Assembly (NCBI GenBank): GCA_901420285.1
Contig: CABDVE010000001.1
Span: 124,001 to 188,000 of the forward strand
Source: Stutzerimonas stutzeri
GTDB taxonomy: Bacteria > Pseudomonadota > Gammaproteobacteria > Enterobacterales > Pasteurellaceae
Length of the DNA: 64,000 bases
Direction of reading: 5' to 3'
The notes under the pieces are model-generated. The model searched no databases. It saw nothing but the letters and a program-made list of their open reading frames with translations, and had not been told where the DNA came from. Position numbers and translations under genes: made by a program. Below are positions 12,138 to 21,848 of the stretch, one piece after another (position 1 is the stretch's first letter; each line of letters begins with the position of its first letter).

Positions 12138-14306
12138 TTAACGGAGTTTCAAACGTTTTAATTTTAACGCATTGGTCAGCACCGAAACAGAGCTTAACGC
12201 CATCGCACCGCCTGCAATAACCGGACTTAAATAGCCCAATGCCGCGAGCGGAATGCCTAATAGGTTGTAAATCAAAGCAAAAAATAAGTTTTGTTTGATG
12301 TTCGTTAAGGTAGCTTGCGCGATGAAAATTCCGTCGGCTAATTGATTCACGGACTGACGCATTAAAGTCGCTGATGCGGTTTGCTGCGCTACATCGGAAC
12401 CCGATTTCATGGCGAAACTGACATCGGCCATGGCTAACGCCGCTGCATCGTTAATGCCATCGCCCACCATCGCGACAATTTTGCCTTCTTGCTGCAAGGC
12501 TCGAATTTTAGCCGCTTTATCGCGCGGGCTGAGTTGGCCGAAAGCGTGTTGAATGTCGAGCTGTTGCGCAACATAATCCACCACCGATTGGCGATCGCCA
12601 CTCATAATGAGCACATCGATATTGCGTTGTCGTAAGCGCACGATCGCTTGCTTGCTTTCCGACCGTAACGTGTCCGTCAAGGCAAAGGCGCCTGCCGCTT
12701 CACCATTTATGGAAACCGCCACCACACTGGCAATTTGCCATACATCCGGTAAATTTTCCGGCAGGGCAAATCCACAAAATGCCGGAGTGCCGACATTAAC
12801 CGAACCCACCCCTTCCACTTGTGCGCAAATTCCGGCACCCGGCGTCGTTTGGGCTTCCAATGCGGTGCTAATTTCGAGCTTCATTTCTTGTGCCGTATGC
12901 ACAATGGCTTGCGCCAACGGATGAGCGGCATGTTGTTCGACAGTGGCGGCAATGCGGTAAAGTGACTCCTCCGAGAGCACCGCATTGGAAGGCCGCCAGA
13001 CGGCTACCACTTGAAGATCGCCGTTCGTTAACGTGCCGGTTTTGTCTAATACCACGGTATCGATATGCGCCGCCTGTTCCATCGCCGCTGCGTCTTTAAA
13101 CCAAATGCCGCTGTTCACTGCTTTACCCATACCGGCCATAATGGCGGCCGGTGTGGCAAGCCCAAGCGCGCAAGGACAAGCAATCACCAATACCGCAACG
13201 GCGTGCATAACGGAAGTGTCGAGTTGCTTCGTAAACAGCCAAGTAAGCATGAAAGTAAGCGCCGAAACGGTAAGTACTGCCGGAACAAAAATACCGGCAA
13301 CTTTATCGGCAAAGCGCGCAATGGGTGCCTTTGTACCTTGCGCTTCAGAAAGCGCACTCATCATATCACCGAGCAAGGTTTGCGCGCCGAGCTGATTCGC
13401 GCGATAAGTCAGACTGCCCTCCGTCACCATCGAACCGGCCAGTACGGAACTTTGCGGTTGCTTCATTTGCGGTGCGGATTCGCCGGTTAAATGACTTTCG
13501 TCGCACCAGCCGTCGCCTTCTTCCACCACGCCATCCGCCGCGATACGTTCGCCATGATTGGCCCGCAATACATCACCGACGTTGACTTGATCAAGCGGAA
13601 TGTTTCGCCAAGCGCCGGCTCGCAATACGCTGACTTGCTTCGGCGTGAGTTGGAGCAATAATTCAAGACTGTTCAAACTGTGTTTTTTGGTGCGTTCTTC
13701 CAAAAACTTACCGAGACTTACAAAACCGATCACCATCACCGCTGCTTCAAAGTAAATGTGATGCATCGCATCATGCCCCAACGCACGGTGGTGGAACAGC
13801 ATATAAGTGGAATAAAGGTAAATCGTCAGCGTGCCACTGCTCACCAATACGTCCATATTCGCAAGACCGCCGCGAATACTGCCGATAGCTCCGCGATAAA
13901 ACGGAATCGCTAAACCAACTTGTACAATGGTCGCCAAAATAAATTGCCACATCGGCGGCAACATTAAATCATGATTACCAAATAACATTCCGAACATACC
14001 GAACAGAAACGGAATATTAATCAGCAGCAACAACCAAAGGCGCCAATGCGGTTTTTGTCGTTTGTACGAAATGGCCGGCGCATCGCTTTTCAAGGTGCCT
14101 TTAAAGCCCGTTTTTTGAATAATGCCGATAATCTCTTCCACGTCGGCTTGGCTCGGATCAAACTCCACTTGTGCTTCTTCCACCGCAAAATTCACATTCG
14201 CTTGCGACACAAAAGGCTTTTTATTCAGCACTTTTTCAATGCGACTGGCACAAGATTGGCAAGTCATGCCTTCAATTTGCAGGCGGATTTTTTTATGCTG
14301 TTGCAT
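12138..14306 (-). CDS. copA: Copper-exporting P1B-type ATPase
   Basis: Pumps Cu(I) out of the cytoplasm at the cost of ATP. 722 aa from MQQHKKIRLQIEGMTC, chosen because a GCAGG lies before it. One N-terminal metal-binding domain (GMTCQSC), then eight predicted membrane segments with CPCALGLATP near residue 395, phosphorylation motif DKTGTLTNG, and hinge GDGINDAAALA. Starts inside the end of copZ (14-bp overlap). Two 12-mer repeat copies lie in frame, at 12858-12869 (STALE) and 12976-12987 (SNAVL), in the nucleotide-binding region. Confidence 0.95.
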   Translation of the reverse strand: MQQHKKIRLQIEGMTCQSCASRIEKVLNKKPFVSQANVNFAVEEAQVEFDPSQADVEEIIGIIQKTGFKGTLKSDAPAISYKRQKPHWRLWLLLLINIPFLFGMFGMLFGNHDLMLPPMWQFILATIVQVGLAIPFYRGAIGSIRGGLANMDVLVSSGTLTIYLYSTYMLFHHRALGHDAMHHIYFEAAVMVIGFVSLGKFLEERTKKHSLNSLELLLQLTPKQVSVLRAGAWRNIPLDQVNVGDVLRANHGERIAADGVVEEGDGWCDESHLTGESAPQMKQPQSSVLAGSMVTEGSLTYRANQLGAQTLLGDMMSALSEAQGTKAPIARFADKVAGIFVPAVLTVSALTFMLTWLFTKQLDTSVMHAVAVLVIACPCALGLATPAAIMAGMGKAVNSGIWFKDAAAMEQAAHIDTVVLDKTGTLTNGDLQVVAVWRPSNAVLSEESLYRIAATVEQHAAHPLAQAIVHTAQEMKLEISTALEAQTTPGAGICAQVEGVGSVNVGTPAFCGFALPENLPDVWQIASVVAVSINGEAAGAFALTDTLRSESKQAIVRLRQRNIDVLIMSGDRQSVVDYVAQQLDIQHAFGQLSPRDKAAKIRALQQEGKIVAMVGDGINDAAALAMADVSFAMKSGSDVAQQTASATLMRQSVNQLADGIFIAQATLTNIKQNLFFALIYNLLGIPLAALGYLSPVIAGGAMALSSVSVLTNALKLKRLKLR

Positions 14307-14499
14307 CAAAACCTGCGTCCTCAATGGTTTCAATTAATTGACTGACGGAAACTTTGCTTTCATCAAATTGAATGTCTGCATAGCCTTGCAAATCGACATT
14401 CACTTTTTCTACGCCGTCAAGTGCTTCCAGCACCTGCGTGACACTTTTCACACAGCCGCCGCAATGCATCCCTGTGATAGTTAAACGAACGTTTTTCAT
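14293..14499 (-). CDS. copZ: Copper chaperone CopZ-like heavy-metal-associated protein
   Basis: 68 aa, a single ferredoxin-like HMA domain with the metal site GMHCGGC at residues 10-16. It delivers Cu(I) to CopA or buffers it in the cytoplasm. Overlaps copA by 14 bp and is the first gene transcribed from the CueR-type promoter at 14544-14574. Confidence 0.92.
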   Translation of the reverse strand: MKNVRLTITGMHCGGCVKSVTQVLEALDGVEKVNVDLQGYADIQFDESKVSVSQLIETIEDAGFDATA

Positions 14500-14543
14500 A
14501 GATTTCTCCTTGTTTTAGATTGAATGATAAACGGATGTCGGCT

Positions 14544-14574
14544 ACTATAAACCTTAACTCAAGGTTAAGGTCAA
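14544..14574 (-). promoter_or_regulatory. CueR-regulated copZ-copA promoter and operator
   Basis: Minus strand: -35 TTGACC (plus 14569-14574) and -10 TATAGT (plus 14544-14549), separated by exactly 19 bp, the overlong spacer typical of MerR-family activation. The spacer holds the dyad ACCTTAAC (14551-14558) / GTTAAGGT (14564-14571). It lies between copZ and the divergent cueR. Confidence 0.85.
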
Positions 14575-14583
14575 GATTTTTTT

Positions 14584-14979
14584 ATGAATATTAGCGAAGC
14601 GGCAAAATTAAGCGAACTCAGCGCCAAACAAATTCGGGATTATGAAAAGCTTGGTTTGCTTAAACCGGCGGCACGTAGCCTTTCCGGCTATCGTCATTAT
14701 GAAGAAAAAGATATTGAACGGTTGCATTTTATTCGCCATTCGCGCGATGTGGGCTTTTCCTTACAACAAATCGAACAACTGATACATTTGCAAGACAACC
14801 CTCGTCGCAACAGCCGCGAAGTTAAAGCGCTCACGGCGCAACATATTGAAATGTTAAAACGACAAATCGAACGACTAGAAAAAATGCTCGCAGCATTGCA
14901 ACGCTGGCATGATGATTGTCAGGGCAACGATTGCCCCGATTGTGCAATTTTAGAAGGGCTAAATAAAGAAGGCGGTTAA
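14584..14979 (+). CDS. cueR: Copper-responsive MerR-family regulator CueR
   Basis: 131 aa. N-terminal winged helix ([20 protein letters not shown]), dimer helix, and C-terminal metal loop CQGNDCPDC, whose cysteines match the Cu(I)-binding positions of CueR. The basic [11 protein letters not shown] segment is the usual recognition wing. Divergent from copZ with the operator between, and so expected to activate it on copper excess. Its stop overlaps the metJ stop by 4 bp (convergent). Confidence 0.92.
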   Translation: MNISEAAKLSELSAKQIRDYEKLGLLKPAARSLSGYRHYEEKDIERLHFIRHSRDVGFSLQQIEQLIHLQDNPRRNSREVKALTAQHIEMLKRQIERLEKMLAALQRWHDDCQGNDCPDCAILEGLNKEGG

Positions 14980-15293
14980 TAATCCCAAGTTTCAGGATCA
15001 ATTCCCAATTGACGCATAATCTCTTTTGCGTTTTCCGGAATTTCATCGTGGCGTTCTTTCATCAAATCTGCATCTGTCGGTAAGGGTTGACCGGTAAAGG
15101 CATGTAAAAAAGCCTCACAAAGCAATTCGCTATTGGTTGCGTGACGTAGGCTTTTTAACTGACGGCGGGTACGTTCGTTGGTTAAAATTTCTAAAACTTT
15201 GATCGGAATCGACACGGTAATTTTCTTCACCTGTTCGCTTTTTTTGCCATGCTCCGCATAAGGGCTAATATATTTGCCCTCCCAATTCGCCAT
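14976..15293 (-). CDS. metJ: Methionine repressor MetJ
   Basis: Ribbon-helix-helix repressor of methionine genes using S-adenosylmethionine as corepressor. 105 aa from [21 protein letters not shown]. coli length. The beta-strand [15 protein letters not shown] and helix [21 protein letters not shown] match the family. A 40-codon upstream extension is rejected. It has its own predicted promoter and possible met box within the end of murJ. Confidence 0.97.
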   Translation of the reverse strand: MANWEGKYISPYAEHGKKSEQVKKITVSIPIKVLEILTNERTRRQLKSLRHATNSELLCEAFLHAFTGQPLPTDADLMKERHDEIPENAKEIMRQLGIDPETWDY

Positions 15294-15340
15294 AACGCAC
15301 CTTTTTAAGTTAAAAAAATAAAACTTGATAATGTGTGGGT

Positions 15341-15388
15341 ATTCTAATGAAAAAACCGATAAATGACAATCTAGACGGCTAAATGGCT
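15341..15388 (-). promoter_or_regulatory. metJ promoter and candidate met box
   Basis: Minus strand: -35 TTGTCA (plus 15364-15369) and -10 TAGAAT (plus 15341-15346), spacing 17 bp. Directly upstream are two adjacent 8-mers, AGCCATTT and AGCCGTCT (plus 15373-15388); the second matches the met box AGACGTCT at 7 of 8 positions. Suggests autorepression, which is known for metJ. Confidence 0.5.
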
Positions 15389-16974
15389 GTGTTTTCCTCG
15401 AATTTACCCGCAATAAAAGCAGACTTCCTTATGCCTAATAAAATCAACATGCTGCCGTAAACCAAGACAGCCAAAACGATCAACCAAGCAAGCCAATGCG
15501 CACGCATTAAAAAAGTCATGGACGCCCATTGCTCAATGCCCGGCGTGTAGTAGCTCAATGCGGTGCCCATCAGCACGGAGGCGGCAAACACTTTAGCCAA
15601 AAAGAGCGCACTCTTGTGCGAAAAACGATACACCTCGGCTTTTGCTAAACCGCGGTAAAGTAAACATGCGTTCAAGGTCGCCGACATGGCGGAAGCCATA
15701 GCCAACCCCACATAACCAAAAGGAATCGCCAATACATTGAAACCCATATTGCTCACCATGGCGATCACACCGATTTTTACCGGCGTCTTGGTGTCTTGGC
15801 GCGCGTAATAGCCGTTAGCAAAAATTTTAATCAGCATAAAACTCAGCAAGCCCGCGTTAAACGCCCATAAAGAATAAGACGCCGCATGCACGTCATGAAG
15901 GGTAAAACTGCCACGCATAAACAGCGTCAGCAACATTGGTTTAGCCAATACCGCAATGCCCACGGCGGCCGGCACGCCGAGTAATAAAATCATTCGCACG
16001 CCCCAATCCATGGTATTGCGAAAGTCTAGCGCGCTTTGCACTGAATTATCTTGGCGATTGACATGATGGCGCGAAAGTGTCGGCAAAATCACAGTGGAAA
16101 TCGCAATACCGAATAACCCGAGGGGAAATTCCAATAAGCGGTCAGAATAATAAAGCCAACTGATAGAACCGGTCATCAAAAAACTGGCAATGACCGTATC
16201 CAACAATAAATTAATTTGGCTCACCGACACACCAAACAGAGCTGGGAGCATAAGTTTACGAATTTTCGTCACTCCCTCATCATGCCACGCCCATTTAGGC
16301 TTAACGAGTAATCCCGCTTGTTTCATAAAGGGAATTTGGAACAAAAACTGCAACAAACCGCCGAGAAAGATGCCGATTGCTAAAGCCAAATCAGGATTAT
16401 CCATCTGTGGGGCGAGAAAAAGCGCGGTGGCAATCATGGCAATATTTAACAGCACCGGTGAAAATGACATCACGCCGAATTTACCTATGCTGTTGAGCAC
16501 CGCACCGGAAAGCGCCACGAAAGTTATGAACCATAAATAAGGAAAGGTGATTTTGAGCAACAGGGAAGCCTGTTCAAATTTATGCGCGTCAGGGCCATCG
16601 TTTAACCAATCGGTGAACCAGCCCATACCGAATAAAGCCACAACGATCGGCGAGCCTAGCATGGCCAAAATCGTTATGATACTGACTAAACCGCCCAACG
16701 TACCGGACACTTTTCCGATAAACTCTCGGGTTTTATTGAGATCACCGGATTTTTGATATTCTGCCAATACCGGCACAAACGCCTGCGAGAAGGCTCCTTC
16801 AGCAAATAAACGGCGTAGGAAATTCGGAATTCGGTTAGCAAATAAAAATACGTCCGCCACGGCTCCCGCACCGATAAGGTGAGCAATTACCACATCGCGC
16901 AGCAAGCCTAACACACGCGACAATAAAGTCATTCCACTTACAATAATGCCGGATTTTAAAAGTCGTTTACTCAA
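15379..16974 (-). CDS. murJ: Lipid II flippase MurJ (MviN)
   Basis: Polytopic MOP-superfamily flippase moving lipid II across the inner membrane. 531 aa starting [19 protein letters not shown] with a TTG start codon; alignment with E. coli MurJ (MNLLKSLAAVSSM) supports it, and AGAGAG lies upstream. Conserved [21 protein letters not shown] near residue 46 and about 14 membrane segments. A near copy of the repeat (CAATGCGGTGCC, 15556-15567) lies in frame. Divergent from rpsT. Confidence 0.95.
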   Translation of the reverse strand: MSKRLLKSGIIVSGMTLLSRVLGLLRDVVIAHLIGAGAVADVFLFANRIPNFLRRLFAEGAFSQAFVPVLAEYQKSGDLNKTREFIGKVSGTLGGLVSIITILAMLGSPIVVALFGMGWFTDWLNDGPDAHKFEQASLLLKITFPYLWFITFVALSGAVLNSIGKFGVMSFSPVLLNIAMIATALFLAPQMDNPDLALAIGIFLGGLLQFLFQIPFMKQAGLLVKPKWAWHDEGVTKIRKLMLPALFGVSVSQINLLLDTVIASFLMTGSISWLYYSDRLLEFPLGLFGIAISTVILPTLSRHHVNRQDNSVQSALDFRNTMDWGVRMILLLGVPAAVGIAVLAKPMLLTLFMRGSFTLHDVHAASYSLWAFNAGLLSFMLIKIFANGYYARQDTKTPVKIGVIAMVSNMGFNVLAIPFGYVGLAMASAMSATLNACLLYRGLAKAEVYRFSHKSALFLAKVFAASVLMGTALSYYTPGIEQWASMTFLMRAHWLAWLIVLAVLVYGSMLILLGIRKSAFIAGKFEENTAI

Positions 16975-17243
16975 AATAAAGCTCTCTTGGGCCAGAAAAT
17001 TTTAGCCTAATTGTATAGAAATTTTGCTTTTACGCTATATTCCGTACCAAAAAACTGATAGAATCCGCCGCACATCGTTTGTGTGAGCCCCTATTGAAAA
17101 AGCTTGTAAAAATAACGATGCTTACTTTCGGTTGTGTCTCACCGAAATCAACACAAATCACTCATTGACAAATGTATAAAAAATCGGCATATTGACGCCC
17201 TTTATTTTGTCTATCAATTAACAAAAATTTTAGGAGTTTGACC

Positions 17244-17507
17244 TTGGCTAATATCAAGTCAGCAAAAAAACGTGCGGTTCAATCCGAAAAACGCCGCCAA
17301 CATAACGCAAGCCAACGCTCTATGATGCGTACTTACATCAAAAAAGTATATGCTCAAGTAGCAGCAGGTGAAAAAGCAGCAGCTGAAGCAGCATTCGTTG
17401 AAATGCAAAAAGTTGTTGACCGTATGGCTTCTAAAGGTTTAATCCACGCTAACAAAGCGGCAAATCATAAATCCAAATTAGCCGCACAAATTAAAAAATT
17501 AGCGTAA
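17244..17507 (+). CDS. rpsT: 30S ribosomal protein S20
   Basis: 87 aa, [20 protein letters not shown], three-helix 16S-binding protein. The start codon is TTG at 17244, as in E. coli rpsT, with AGGAG seven bases upstream; another TTG at 17238 would add two residues and crowd the RBS. The weak start is the basis of S20 autoregulation in E. coli. An uptake-sequence terminator follows. Confidence 0.97.
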   Translation: MANIKSAKKRAVQSEKRRQHNASQRSMMRTYIKKVYAQVAAGEKAAAEAAFVEMQKVVDRMASKGLIHANKAANHKSKLAAQIKKLA

Positions 17508-17527
17508 TTAAAACAATTCAAGTCAAG

Positions 17528-17554
17528 ACCGCACTTTTAAGTGCGGTTTTTTTT
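17528..17554 (+). terminator. Paired uptake-sequence terminator after rpsT
   Basis: ACCGCACTT (17528-17536) and AAGTGCGGT (17539-17547) form a 9-bp stem followed by a T7 run. Both arms are complete classic uptake sequences, the only such pair in the window. Confidence 0.93.
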
Positions 17555-17637
17555 ATGAAAAAAATGCAAAAATCCACACCGATCATAAAGATCGCAAACT
17601 AAAGAAACTTCCGATAACAATTAACGATTTGACAAAA

Positions 17638-17714
<77 letters not shown>

Positions 17715-17766
17715 ATTTCAAGGGATACATCTTTTTGTAGAGATTTCGAGGGAAATATAAAAGAAG

Positions 17767-17843
17767 TGGTCGGCGAGATAGGATTTGAACCTACGACCCA
17801 CTGGTCCCAAACCAGTTGCGCTACCAAGCTGCGCTACTCGCCG
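17767..17843 (-). tRNA. tRNA-Pro (anticodon TGG)
   Basis: 77-nt cloverleaf on the minus strand with encoded CCA. Acceptor CGGCGAG pairs with CTCGCCG; anticodon arm CTGGT-TTGGGAC-CAG gives TGG; T arm GGTTCAAATCC. 52 bp from tRNA-Arg and in the same orientation, so probably one transcript. Confidence 0.96.
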
Positions 17844-17971
17844 ACAAACGCGCTCAATTATAGTGCGGTTTATCCTTCAGTCAATGAATTTTTGTTATTT
17901 TATCGATCGACTGGTTAAAATTATTTCAATTTTAGATTTGCTTTTGTAAATAACGATGTTGTCGGCTAGAA

Positions 17972-17987
17972 TAGCAAACGTTTACGT
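17972..17987 (+). promoter_or_regulatory. PurR operator upstream of folD
   Basis: TAGCAAACGTTTACGT matches the PUR box ANGCAANCGNTTNCNT at all fixed positions except the first. It ends 20 bp before the folD start. Confidence 0.7.
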
Positions 17988-18007
17988 TTCATCACTAAGG
18001 ATTCCCA

Positions 18008-18865
18008 ATGACAGCAAAAATTATCTCCGGCAGCGCTCTTTCCAAGCAAATTAAAGCGGAAATCGCACAGCAAATTACCCAATATCGCAATGAAGGGAAA
18101 CGCGCTCCGGGGCTTGCCGTCATTCTTGTAGGAGCGGATCCCGCCTCCCAGGTTTACGTAGCAAGCAAACGCCGCAGCTGTGAGGAAGTGGGAATTTTTT
18201 CAAAATCTTACGATTTGCCGGAAACCATGGAAGAGCACGCATTGCTTGCATTAATTGATGAACTCAATGCCGATGAAACGATCGATGGTATTTTAGTTCA
18301 ACTTCCGTTGCCTAAACACATTCGTTCTGAAGCAGTGATTGAACGCATCAAACCGGAAAAAGATGTGGACGGTTTTCATCCTTACAATGTCGGGCGCCTA
18401 TGCCAGCGTATTCCGACGTTGCGCGCCTGCACACCATACGGCGTAATGAAATTGTTAGAAACCACCGGCATCGATTTGCACGGCAAACACGCAGTGATTG
18501 TCGGCGCGTCCAATATCGTTGGCCGCCCAATGTCATTGGAATTATTGCTTGCGGGCGCAACCGTTACGGTAACCCATCGTTTCACTAAAGATTTAGAAAG
18601 CCACGTTCGCCAAGCAGATATTTTGGTCGTCGCGGTCGGTAAACCGCATTTAGTGCCGGGCGAATGGGTGAAACAAGGCGCTGTGGTGATTGATGTCGGC
18701 ATTAATCGTATCGACGGCAAACTGGTCGGCGATATCGGCTTTGAAGCCGCCGAGCGCCGAGCTGCTTACATTACGCCAGTACCGGGCGGGGTCGGTCCGA
18801 TGACGGTCGCAATGTTAATGAACAATACGCTTTACGCTTATCAACATAACTGCCATTCTGCCTAA
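18008..18865 (+). CDS. folD: Methylenetetrahydrofolate dehydrogenase / cyclohydrolase
   Basis: Bifunctional enzyme of one-carbon metabolism producing 10-formyl-THF for purines and fMet-tRNA. 285 aa. Substrate lysine in [24 protein letters not shown] near residue 98, NADP-binding [10 protein letters not shown] near residue 165, and [14 protein letters not shown] near residue 260. AAGGA upstream. The PurR box links it to purine control. Confidence 0.98.
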   Translation: MTAKIISGSALSKQIKAEIAQQITQYRNEGKRAPGLAVILVGADPASQVYVASKRRSCEEVGIFSKSYDLPETMEEHALLALIDELNADETIDGILVQLPLPKHIRSEAVIERIKPEKDVDGFHPYNVGRLCQRIPTLRACTPYGVMKLLETTGIDLHGKHAVIVGASNIVGRPMSLELLLAGATVTVTHRFTKDLESHVRQADILVVAVGKPHLVPGEWVKQGAVVIDVGINRIDGKLVGDIGFEAAERRAAYITPVPGGVGPMTVAMLMNNTLYAYQHNCHSA

Positions 18866-18867
18866 CA

Positions 18868-18900
18868 AAAAATGCGGTGAGTTAATTTCACCGCATTTTT
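18868..18900 (+). terminator. folD terminator
   Basis: AAAAATGCGGTGA (18868-18880) pairs perfectly with TCACCGCATTTTT (18888-18900). The stem contains ATGCGGT, overlapping the 12-mer core, but lacks its CAA and CT ends. Confidence 0.85.
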
Positions 18901-18926
18901 TATTGTCGTCGCTCTTGCTTCAAAAT

Positions 18927-18960
18927 AGCACCGCATTGGAGGCGCTTCCAATGCGGTGCT
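18927..18960. repeat. Inverted pair of the 12-mer repeat (scrA 3' side)
   Basis: AGCACCGCATTGGA (18927-18940) and TCCAATGCGGTGCT (18947-18960), 14-bp perfect arms with loop GGCGCT. Sits between the convergent folD and PTS genes, 15 bp past the PTS stop; AAAAT flanks on the left give a minus-strand T-tract. Confidence 0.9.
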
Positions 18961-18974
18961 GTCGGCAAAAGAGA

Positions 18975-20396
18975 TTACGCTTTTGCGTTCGCACGTTTTA
19001 CCATCACGAAAGAAAGGCCAAACGCCACAGTAAAGGAAATCATCATACCGATGCTGTACATTGCCAAACTGTCCGGTTTGATGGATGGTACGCCGAGAAA
19101 GCCCGCCGCGCCTAAGGCAATAGCCTTAACATTAAAGAACGCGATAAACGCACTTGCCAAGCCCGAACCGATCATCGCCGCAAAAAATGCTTGGCGATAA
19201 CGTAAATTCACCCCGAACATTGCCGGCTCGGTAATACCAAGTAAGGCGGAAATACCGGAAGGCACCGCCAAACCGCGCACTTTCGGATCTTTTAACGCCA
19301 GCGCTACGCCCAAACAAGCTGCACCTTGCGCGATATTAGACATCGCCGCGATCGGGAAAATGAAAGTTCCGCCGGTTTGCGCCATTTCGGCCAATAATTG
19401 GGTTTCCACCGCAATAAAAGTTTGGTGCATACCGGTAATTACGATCGGCGCGTAGAATGTTCCGAAAATCGCGCCGCCCACGAAACCTAAAGTGTCATAT
19501 AACCAAGTCAAGCCCGTTGCAATTAATGAACCCGCTTCGCGACCAATTGGACCAATCACGGTAAACGCCAAGAAACCGGCAATAAATAACGAGAATAACG
19601 GCGTGACCAAGTTATCTAAATAAGACGGCACGAATTTGCGGAAGGTTTTTTCCAAGCTCGCCAGCACCCAAGCGGAAATAATGGTTGGGATGACGGTGCC
19701 TTGGTAGCCGACCTTTTCGATTTCAAGGCCAAATACATTCCAGTATTGAATGTTGCCTTCCATTAAGGTTTTTGCGTAGTTCCAACCATCGGCTAATGCC
19801 GGATGTACCAAAAGCATTCCCAATGCGGCGCCGAGAAAGGGATTACCGCCGAATTTGCGAGTCGCGGAGAAACCAAGCAACACCGGCAAAAACACAAAAG
19901 GCGCATTCGCGATAGTGTTGATAAACTCGACCAAATCTGAAATTGCCGGATATTTCGTGACGACGGAATGTTCCTCCCAGAAGAATCCGACGGAAGTAAG
20001 CATGGAGTGGATCCCCATTAACAAACCGCCCGCCACAATGGCCGGAATAATCGGGACAAAAATATCTGCCAACCCTTTTACTAGGCGTTGCAATAAGCCT
20101 TGATTACTTGCTGCCGCTTCCGCCACTTCCGCTTTGCTCACATCGCCGATACCAAGTTGTTTGATGAGTTCTTCATGTACTTTATTTACGGTGCCGGAAC
20201 CAAAAATAATTTGGTATTGCCCCGCCACGGAAAATTGACCTTTCACGCCTTCAATAGCATCAATGCCTTCTTTGTCGACTTTGCTCTCGTCGTTTAACAC
20301 CATACGTAAGCGCGTTGCGCAGTGAGCGGCCGTGGCAATATTGCCTTTACCGCCCAGTTTTTCAATTACTTGTTCGGCAATTTTAGGAAAGTTCAT
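18975..20396 (-). CDS. scrA: PTS sucrose-type transporter subunit IIBC
   Basis: Inner-membrane sugar permease/phosphotransferase, 473 aa. N-terminal EIIB domain with the phosphocysteine in AAHCATRLRMVL (C26) and VEGVKGQFSVAGQYQIIFG-type sequence; then an EIIC domain of about ten membrane segments starting FVPIIPAIVAGGLLMG, with ITGMHQ and LGITEPAMFGVNLRY. Closer to ScrA than to TreB by eye; trehalose is the alternative. No EIIA domain, hydrolase, fructokinase or regulator is adjacent, so it needs a crr-type EIIA in trans. Confidence 0.78.
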   Translation of the reverse strand: MNFPKIAEQVIEKLGGKGNIATAAHCATRLRMVLNDESKVDKEGIDAIEGVKGQFSVAGQYQIIFGSGTVNKVHEELIKQLGIGDVSKAEVAEAAASNQGLLQRLVKGLADIFVPIIPAIVAGGLLMGIHSMLTSVGFFWEEHSVVTKYPAISDLVEFINTIANAPFVFLPVLLGFSATRKFGGNPFLGAALGMLLVHPALADGWNYAKTLMEGNIQYWNVFGLEIEKVGYQGTVIPTIISAWVLASLEKTFRKFVPSYLDNLVTPLFSLFIAGFLAFTVIGPIGREAGSLIATGLTWLYDTLGFVGGAIFGTFYAPIVITGMHQTFIAVETQLLAEMAQTGGTFIFPIAAMSNIAQGAACLGVALALKDPKVRGLAVPSGISALLGITEPAMFGVNLRYRQAFFAAMIGSGLASAFIAFFNVKAIALGAAGFLGVPSIKPDSLAMYSIGMMISFTVAFGLSFVMVKRANAKA

Positions 20397-20501
20397 AGTT
20401 TCTCCCGTATAAATAAAATAAGCCCGCCGATTTTAACGAAAACCCTTAGAACTCACCAGAAATAATTACTTCCCTTAGAATCGCCGGTGACCTTCGCCGG
20501 G

Positions 20502-20513
20502 AGCACCGCATTG
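20502..20513 (-). repeat. Single intergenic 12-mer repeat copy
   Basis: AGCACCGCATTG in the 272-bp gap between scrA and purM. Apart from it and the purM terminator I see no operator or ORF in that gap. Confidence 0.85.
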
Positions 20514-20615
20514 AATTTGAAAGTCCCGATTTCAGCGTTTTGATTCCACTTATTAAGTGTCATTCACGCAGCTAACGAACATCCGTTTAAATATGCAAGC
20601 AACAAAGAAGGGTAA

Positions 20616-20650
20616 AAAATAAAAAAGAAAGGCGAAATTACATTCGCCTT
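20616..20650 (-). terminator. purM terminator
   Basis: AAGGCGAA (20629-20636) pairs with TTCGCCTT (20643-20650); the A-rich run at 20616-20626 is the U-tract on the minus strand. Confidence 0.85.
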
Positions 20651-20668
20651 ATAAAAAAAGAGGAGTGA

Positions 20669-21706
20669 TTATTGAATAACGACTTGCTCTTCGCCGTCGG
20701 CAGCCTGTTCAATACGGCCGATAAGCCAAGCTTTTTCGCCCGCTTGCTTTAATATTGCCAATGCGATTTCTACTTGATCTTGCGGCAACGCAATCACCAT
20801 GCCAACGCCGCAATTAAAGGTGCGGTACATTTCGTGAGTAGAAATATTGCCTTGCTCTTGTAACCATTTAAAAATCGGTTGCCACGCCCAACTTTTTTCG
20901 TCGAGCACGGCTTTGGTGTTTTTCGGTAACACGCGCGGAATATTTTCCCAGAAACCGCCGCCGGTTAAATGTGCGATAGCATGCACGTTCACTTTTTTGA
21001 TAAGGGATAAAACGGATTTCACATAAATTTTAGTCGGCGCCAACACTTGTTCGCTTAGCGGTTTACCGTCTAATTCGGCAGTCGCCGGATTGACACCGGA
21101 CACCTCAATAACTTTACGAATCAAGGAATAGCCATTCGAATGCGGTCCGCTGGAACCCAATGCAATTAATGCATCGCCATTACGCACTTGACTGCCGTCA
21201 ATAATTTCAGATTTTTCCACCACACCGACACAGAAACCGGCTAAATCATAATCGCCATCGTGATACATCCCCGGCATCTCCGCCGTTTCACCACCCACCA
21301 ACGCACAGCCCGATTGCACACAGCCCTCTGCGATGCTTTTAACCACGTCGGATGCGACCTCCACATCTAATTTACCGGTAGCGTAATAATCCAAGAAAAA
21401 CAACGGTTCGGCGCCCTGTACCACTAAATCGTTCACGCACATTGCGACCAAATCCACGCCGATGCCGTCATGTTTTTTCAAATCAATCGCCAAACGTAAT
21501 TTGGTGCCGACGCCGTCTGTGCCGGAAACCAAAATCGGCTCTTTATATTTGCTCGGAATAGCGCATAAGGCGCCGAAACCGCCCAAGCCGCCGATGACTT
21601 CGGGACGCGTAGTACGTTTCACATGCGGTTTAATTCGTTCGACAAGTTCGTTGCCGGCGTTGATATCTACGCCGGCATCTTTGTAACTTAATGATTGTTT
21701 GCTCAC
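20669..21706 (-). CDS. purM: Phosphoribosylformylglycinamidine cyclo-ligase
   Basis: AIR synthetase, step five of purine synthesis. 345 aa. [20 protein letters not shown] at the N terminus, [13 protein letters not shown] near residue 60, [12 protein letters not shown] near residue 138, and [17 protein letters not shown] near residue 245. Start codon is GTG at 21706 with AGGAAAA upstream. It is not followed by purN here; the next gene downstream is scrA. A PurR box lies 51 bp upstream. Confidence 0.98.
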   Translation of the reverse strand: MSKQSLSYKDAGVDINAGNELVERIKPHVKRTTRPEVIGGLGGFGALCAIPSKYKEPILVSGTDGVGTKLRLAIDLKKHDGIGVDLVAMCVNDLVVQGAEPLFFLDYYATGKLDVEVASDVVKSIAEGCVQSGCALVGGETAEMPGMYHDGDYDLAGFCVGVVEKSEIIDGSQVRNGDALIALGSSGPHSNGYSLIRKVIEVSGVNPATAELDGKPLSEQVLAPTKIYVKSVLSLIKKVNVHAIAHLTGGGFWENIPRVLPKNTKAVLDEKSWAWQPIFKWLQEQGNISTHEMYRTFNCGVGMVIALPQDQVEIALAILKQAGEKAWLIGRIEQAADGEEQVVIQ

Positions 21707-21756
21707 AATGTTTTCCTGTGTCAGTGAATAAAAATTGGCGCGAATTGTATCAGATT

Positions 21757-21772
21757 AGGCAAACGTTTGCGA
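21757..21772 (-). promoter_or_regulatory. PurR operator upstream of purM
   Basis: AGGCAAACGTTTGCGA matches the PUR box consensus ANGCAANCGNTTNCNT at all fixed positions except one end, around a GCAAACGTTTGC palindrome. Confidence 0.85.
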
Positions 21773-21794
21773 TGGAAAAATACGAGATGGAAAA

Positions 21795-21825
21795 TACGAT
21801 AAAAAAGACCGCATGAAAGCGGCCT
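21795..21825 (-). terminator. yfcZ terminator
   Basis: Minus strand: GGCCGC-TTTCAT-GCGGTC stem (one G-U pair) followed by TTTTTTA. Located 24 bp past the yfcZ stop. Confidence 0.7.
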
Positions 21826-21848
21826 ACGTTCTATTTTTGCGAAATTTT

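Noticed and set aside
16495-16510. AGCACCGCACCGG in murJ as a repeat copy
   Set aside because: It diverges after AGCACCGCA; too short a match to count.
18975-20396. Trehalose permease TreB
   Set aside because: The EIIB and EIIC motifs (AAHCATRLRMVL, VPIIPAIVAGGLLMG) look closer to ScrA by eye, though substrate is not proven.
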